Part shown: piece after piece, positions 63,174 through 64,000 of the stretch
Layout: every line of letters starts with the position of its first letter
How positions within the stretch are numbered: position 1 is the stretch's first letter
DNA from: JBFJKD01 sp041600415
GTDB lineage: Bacteria; Pseudomonadota; Gammaproteobacteria; Pseudomonadales; Porticoccaceae
Direction: 5' to 3'
DNA: 64,000 nt
NCBI GenBank assembly: GCA_041600415.1
Contig: JBFIKF010000001.1
Location: forward strand, 124,001-188,000
Notes under the pieces: model-generated
What the model was told of the DNA's origin: nothing
Databases searched by the model: none
What the model saw: the letters and a program-made list of their open reading frames with translations, nothing else
Position numbers and translations under genes: made by a program

Positions 63174-64000
63174 ATGAACGAAGAAAAGAACTACGATTCG
63201 TCGAGCATTAAGGTCCTGAAGGGGCTTGACGCGGTACGCAAGCGTCCCGGAATGTATATCGGCGACACCGACGATGGCACTGGCCTGCACCATATGGTGT
63301 TTGAGTTGGTGGATAACGCTATCGATGAAGCTCTCGCTGGCCACTGCACCGAAGTCAAAGTGATTATTCACCCGGACGAGTCGGTGACGGTCACGGACAA
63401 CGGCCGTGGGATCCCGGTTGATGAGCACGAGGAAGGGGTTTCCGCTGCCGAGGTGATCATGACGGTACTGCATGCGGGGGGCAAGTTTGACGACAATAGC
63501 TACAAAGTGTCTGGCGGACTGCACGGTGTAGGGGTTTCGGTGGTGAATGCGTTGTCGGAAACACTCAAACTGGTGATTCGCAGAGATGGCAAGGTTTACG
63601 AGCAGGTATATCACCATGGGGTGCCGGAAGCGCCGTTGGTTGCGGTGGGTGAAACCCAGGGAAAAGGAACCGATGTGACATTTTGGCCTTCCACCGGTAC
63701 GTTTACACAGATCAACTTCCATTTCGATATTCTCGCCAAGCGGTTGCGGGAGCTGTCGTTTCTTAATTCCGGGGTGCGGATTTTGCTCCAGGATGAGCGC
63801 ACGGGCAAAGAAGAGCTCTATGAATACGAGGGTGGTCTGAAGGCCTTCGTCGAATTTCTTAATCAGAATAAAACTGGGGTAAATCGTATTTTTTACTTCA
63901 CCACGCAGCGCGAGGATGGGGTAGGCGTAGAGGCTGCTTTGCAGTGGAATGATGGCTTTCAAGAGAATATTTTTTGTTACACCAACAATATTCCCCAACG
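63174..64000 (+). CDS. gyrB: DNA gyrase subunit B (3' end cut by window edge)
   Basis: The first 275 residues of GyrB are visible. AAGGGC precedes the ATG, 30 bp after recF. The GHKL ATPase domain is intact: DNAIDEALAG (Mg-binding Asn), TVTDNGRGIPVDEH and GGLHGVGVSVVNALS, with KRPGMYIGDTDDG near the start. The frame stays open to position 64000. Gyrase introduces negative supercoils using ATP. Confidence 0.97.
   Translation, partial: MNEEKNYDSSSIKVLKGLDAVRKRPGMYIGDTDDGTGLHHMVFELVDNAIDEALAGHCTEVKVIIHPDESVTVTDNGRGIPVDEHEEGVSAAEVIMTVLHAGGKFDDNSYKVSGGLHGVGVSVVNALSETLKLVIRRDGKVYEQVYHHGVPEAPLVAVGETQGKGTDVTFWPSTGTFTQINFHFDILAKRLRELSFLNSGVRILLQDERTGKEELYEYEGGLKAFVEFLNQNKTGVNRIFYFTTQREDGVGVEAALQWNDGFQENIFCYTNNIPQ

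Noticed and set aside
63078..63998. A 306-codon open frame on the - strand at the window end
   Set aside because: It is antisense to recF and gyrB; the gyrB motifs on the + strand are unmistakable.
1..64000. CRISPR array, prophage, rRNA operon or complete insertion sequence
   Set aside because: No regularly spaced repeats, phage structural genes, rRNA stretches or transposase frames were seen on either strand.

Overview
This window is the origin-proximal region of a gammaproteobacterial chromosome. The gene blocks dsbA/cytochrome c4/engB/polA/thrB/znuA-zur-znuCB, glmS-glmU-atp-parAB-rsmG-mnmG and dnaA-dnaN-recF-gyrB have the content and order familiar from Pseudomonas and the marine Cellvibrionales. 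A caa3-type oxidase (CoxB with a fused cytochrome c), a FabY-type ketosynthase, HexR and a DUF1302/DUF1329 pair fit the same placement. I cannot name the genus. The DNA is moderately GC-rich by eye, except for an AT-rich island at about 4.25-5.3 kb.

Layout. 1-2.25 kb: DUF1302 (cut by the window edge) and DUF1329 envelope proteins. 2.4-4.2 kb: a sulfide module (BLH/DUF442 phosphatase-like protein plus type II sulfide:quinone oxidoreductase). 4.25-5.42 kb: an AT-rich insert of two small orphan genes, each preceded by the same ~180-bp repeat, next to tRNA-Thr(CGT). 5.6-15.65 kb: a DsbA-like lipoprotein, cytochrome c4, EngB, an unannotated small RNA between engB and polA, DNA polymerase I, homoserine kinase and the zinc-uptake locus with two Zur boxes. 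15.8-24.5 kb: cytochrome c oxidase and its assembly factors (Sco, heme O and heme A synthases, Surf1, CtaG). 24.6-38.4 kb: mixed housekeeping and accessory genes (MATE exporter, YheV-like zinc ribbon, gamma carbonic anhydrase-like protein, FabY, three regulators or signalling proteins, a secreted PxKF-like protein, an ArsB/NhaD-type permease, a TRAP receptor lipoprotein, UvrD). 38.6-42.7 kb: HexR, GlmS, GlmU. 42.8-50.1 kb: the complete F1Fo ATP synthase operon. 50.2-54.6 kb: ParB, ParA, RsmG, MnmG. 55.1-59.0 kb: rpmH-rnpA-yidD-yidC-mnmE. 59.3 kb to the end: dnaA, dnaN, recF and gyrB (cut by the edge).

Replication and segregation. All genes from mnmG back to the atp and glm genes read leftward. 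All genes from rpmH to gyrB read rightward. The switch lies in a 500-bp gene-free stretch (54.6-55.1 kb) with tandem AT-rich 8-mers and several near-consensus DnaA boxes, so this is the best oriC candidate. A second gene-free stretch just before dnaA carries two perfect DnaA boxes. Two perfect parS sites lie inside recF, where the ParB encoded at 50.2 kb should bind.

The strongest candidates for something not annotated by ordinary gene calling are the sRNA between engB and polA (an extracytoplasmic-sigma-type promoter, a C-rich loop and an intrinsic terminator, in the position of Spot 42/ErsA) and the repeat-flanked small-gene island beside tRNA-Thr.
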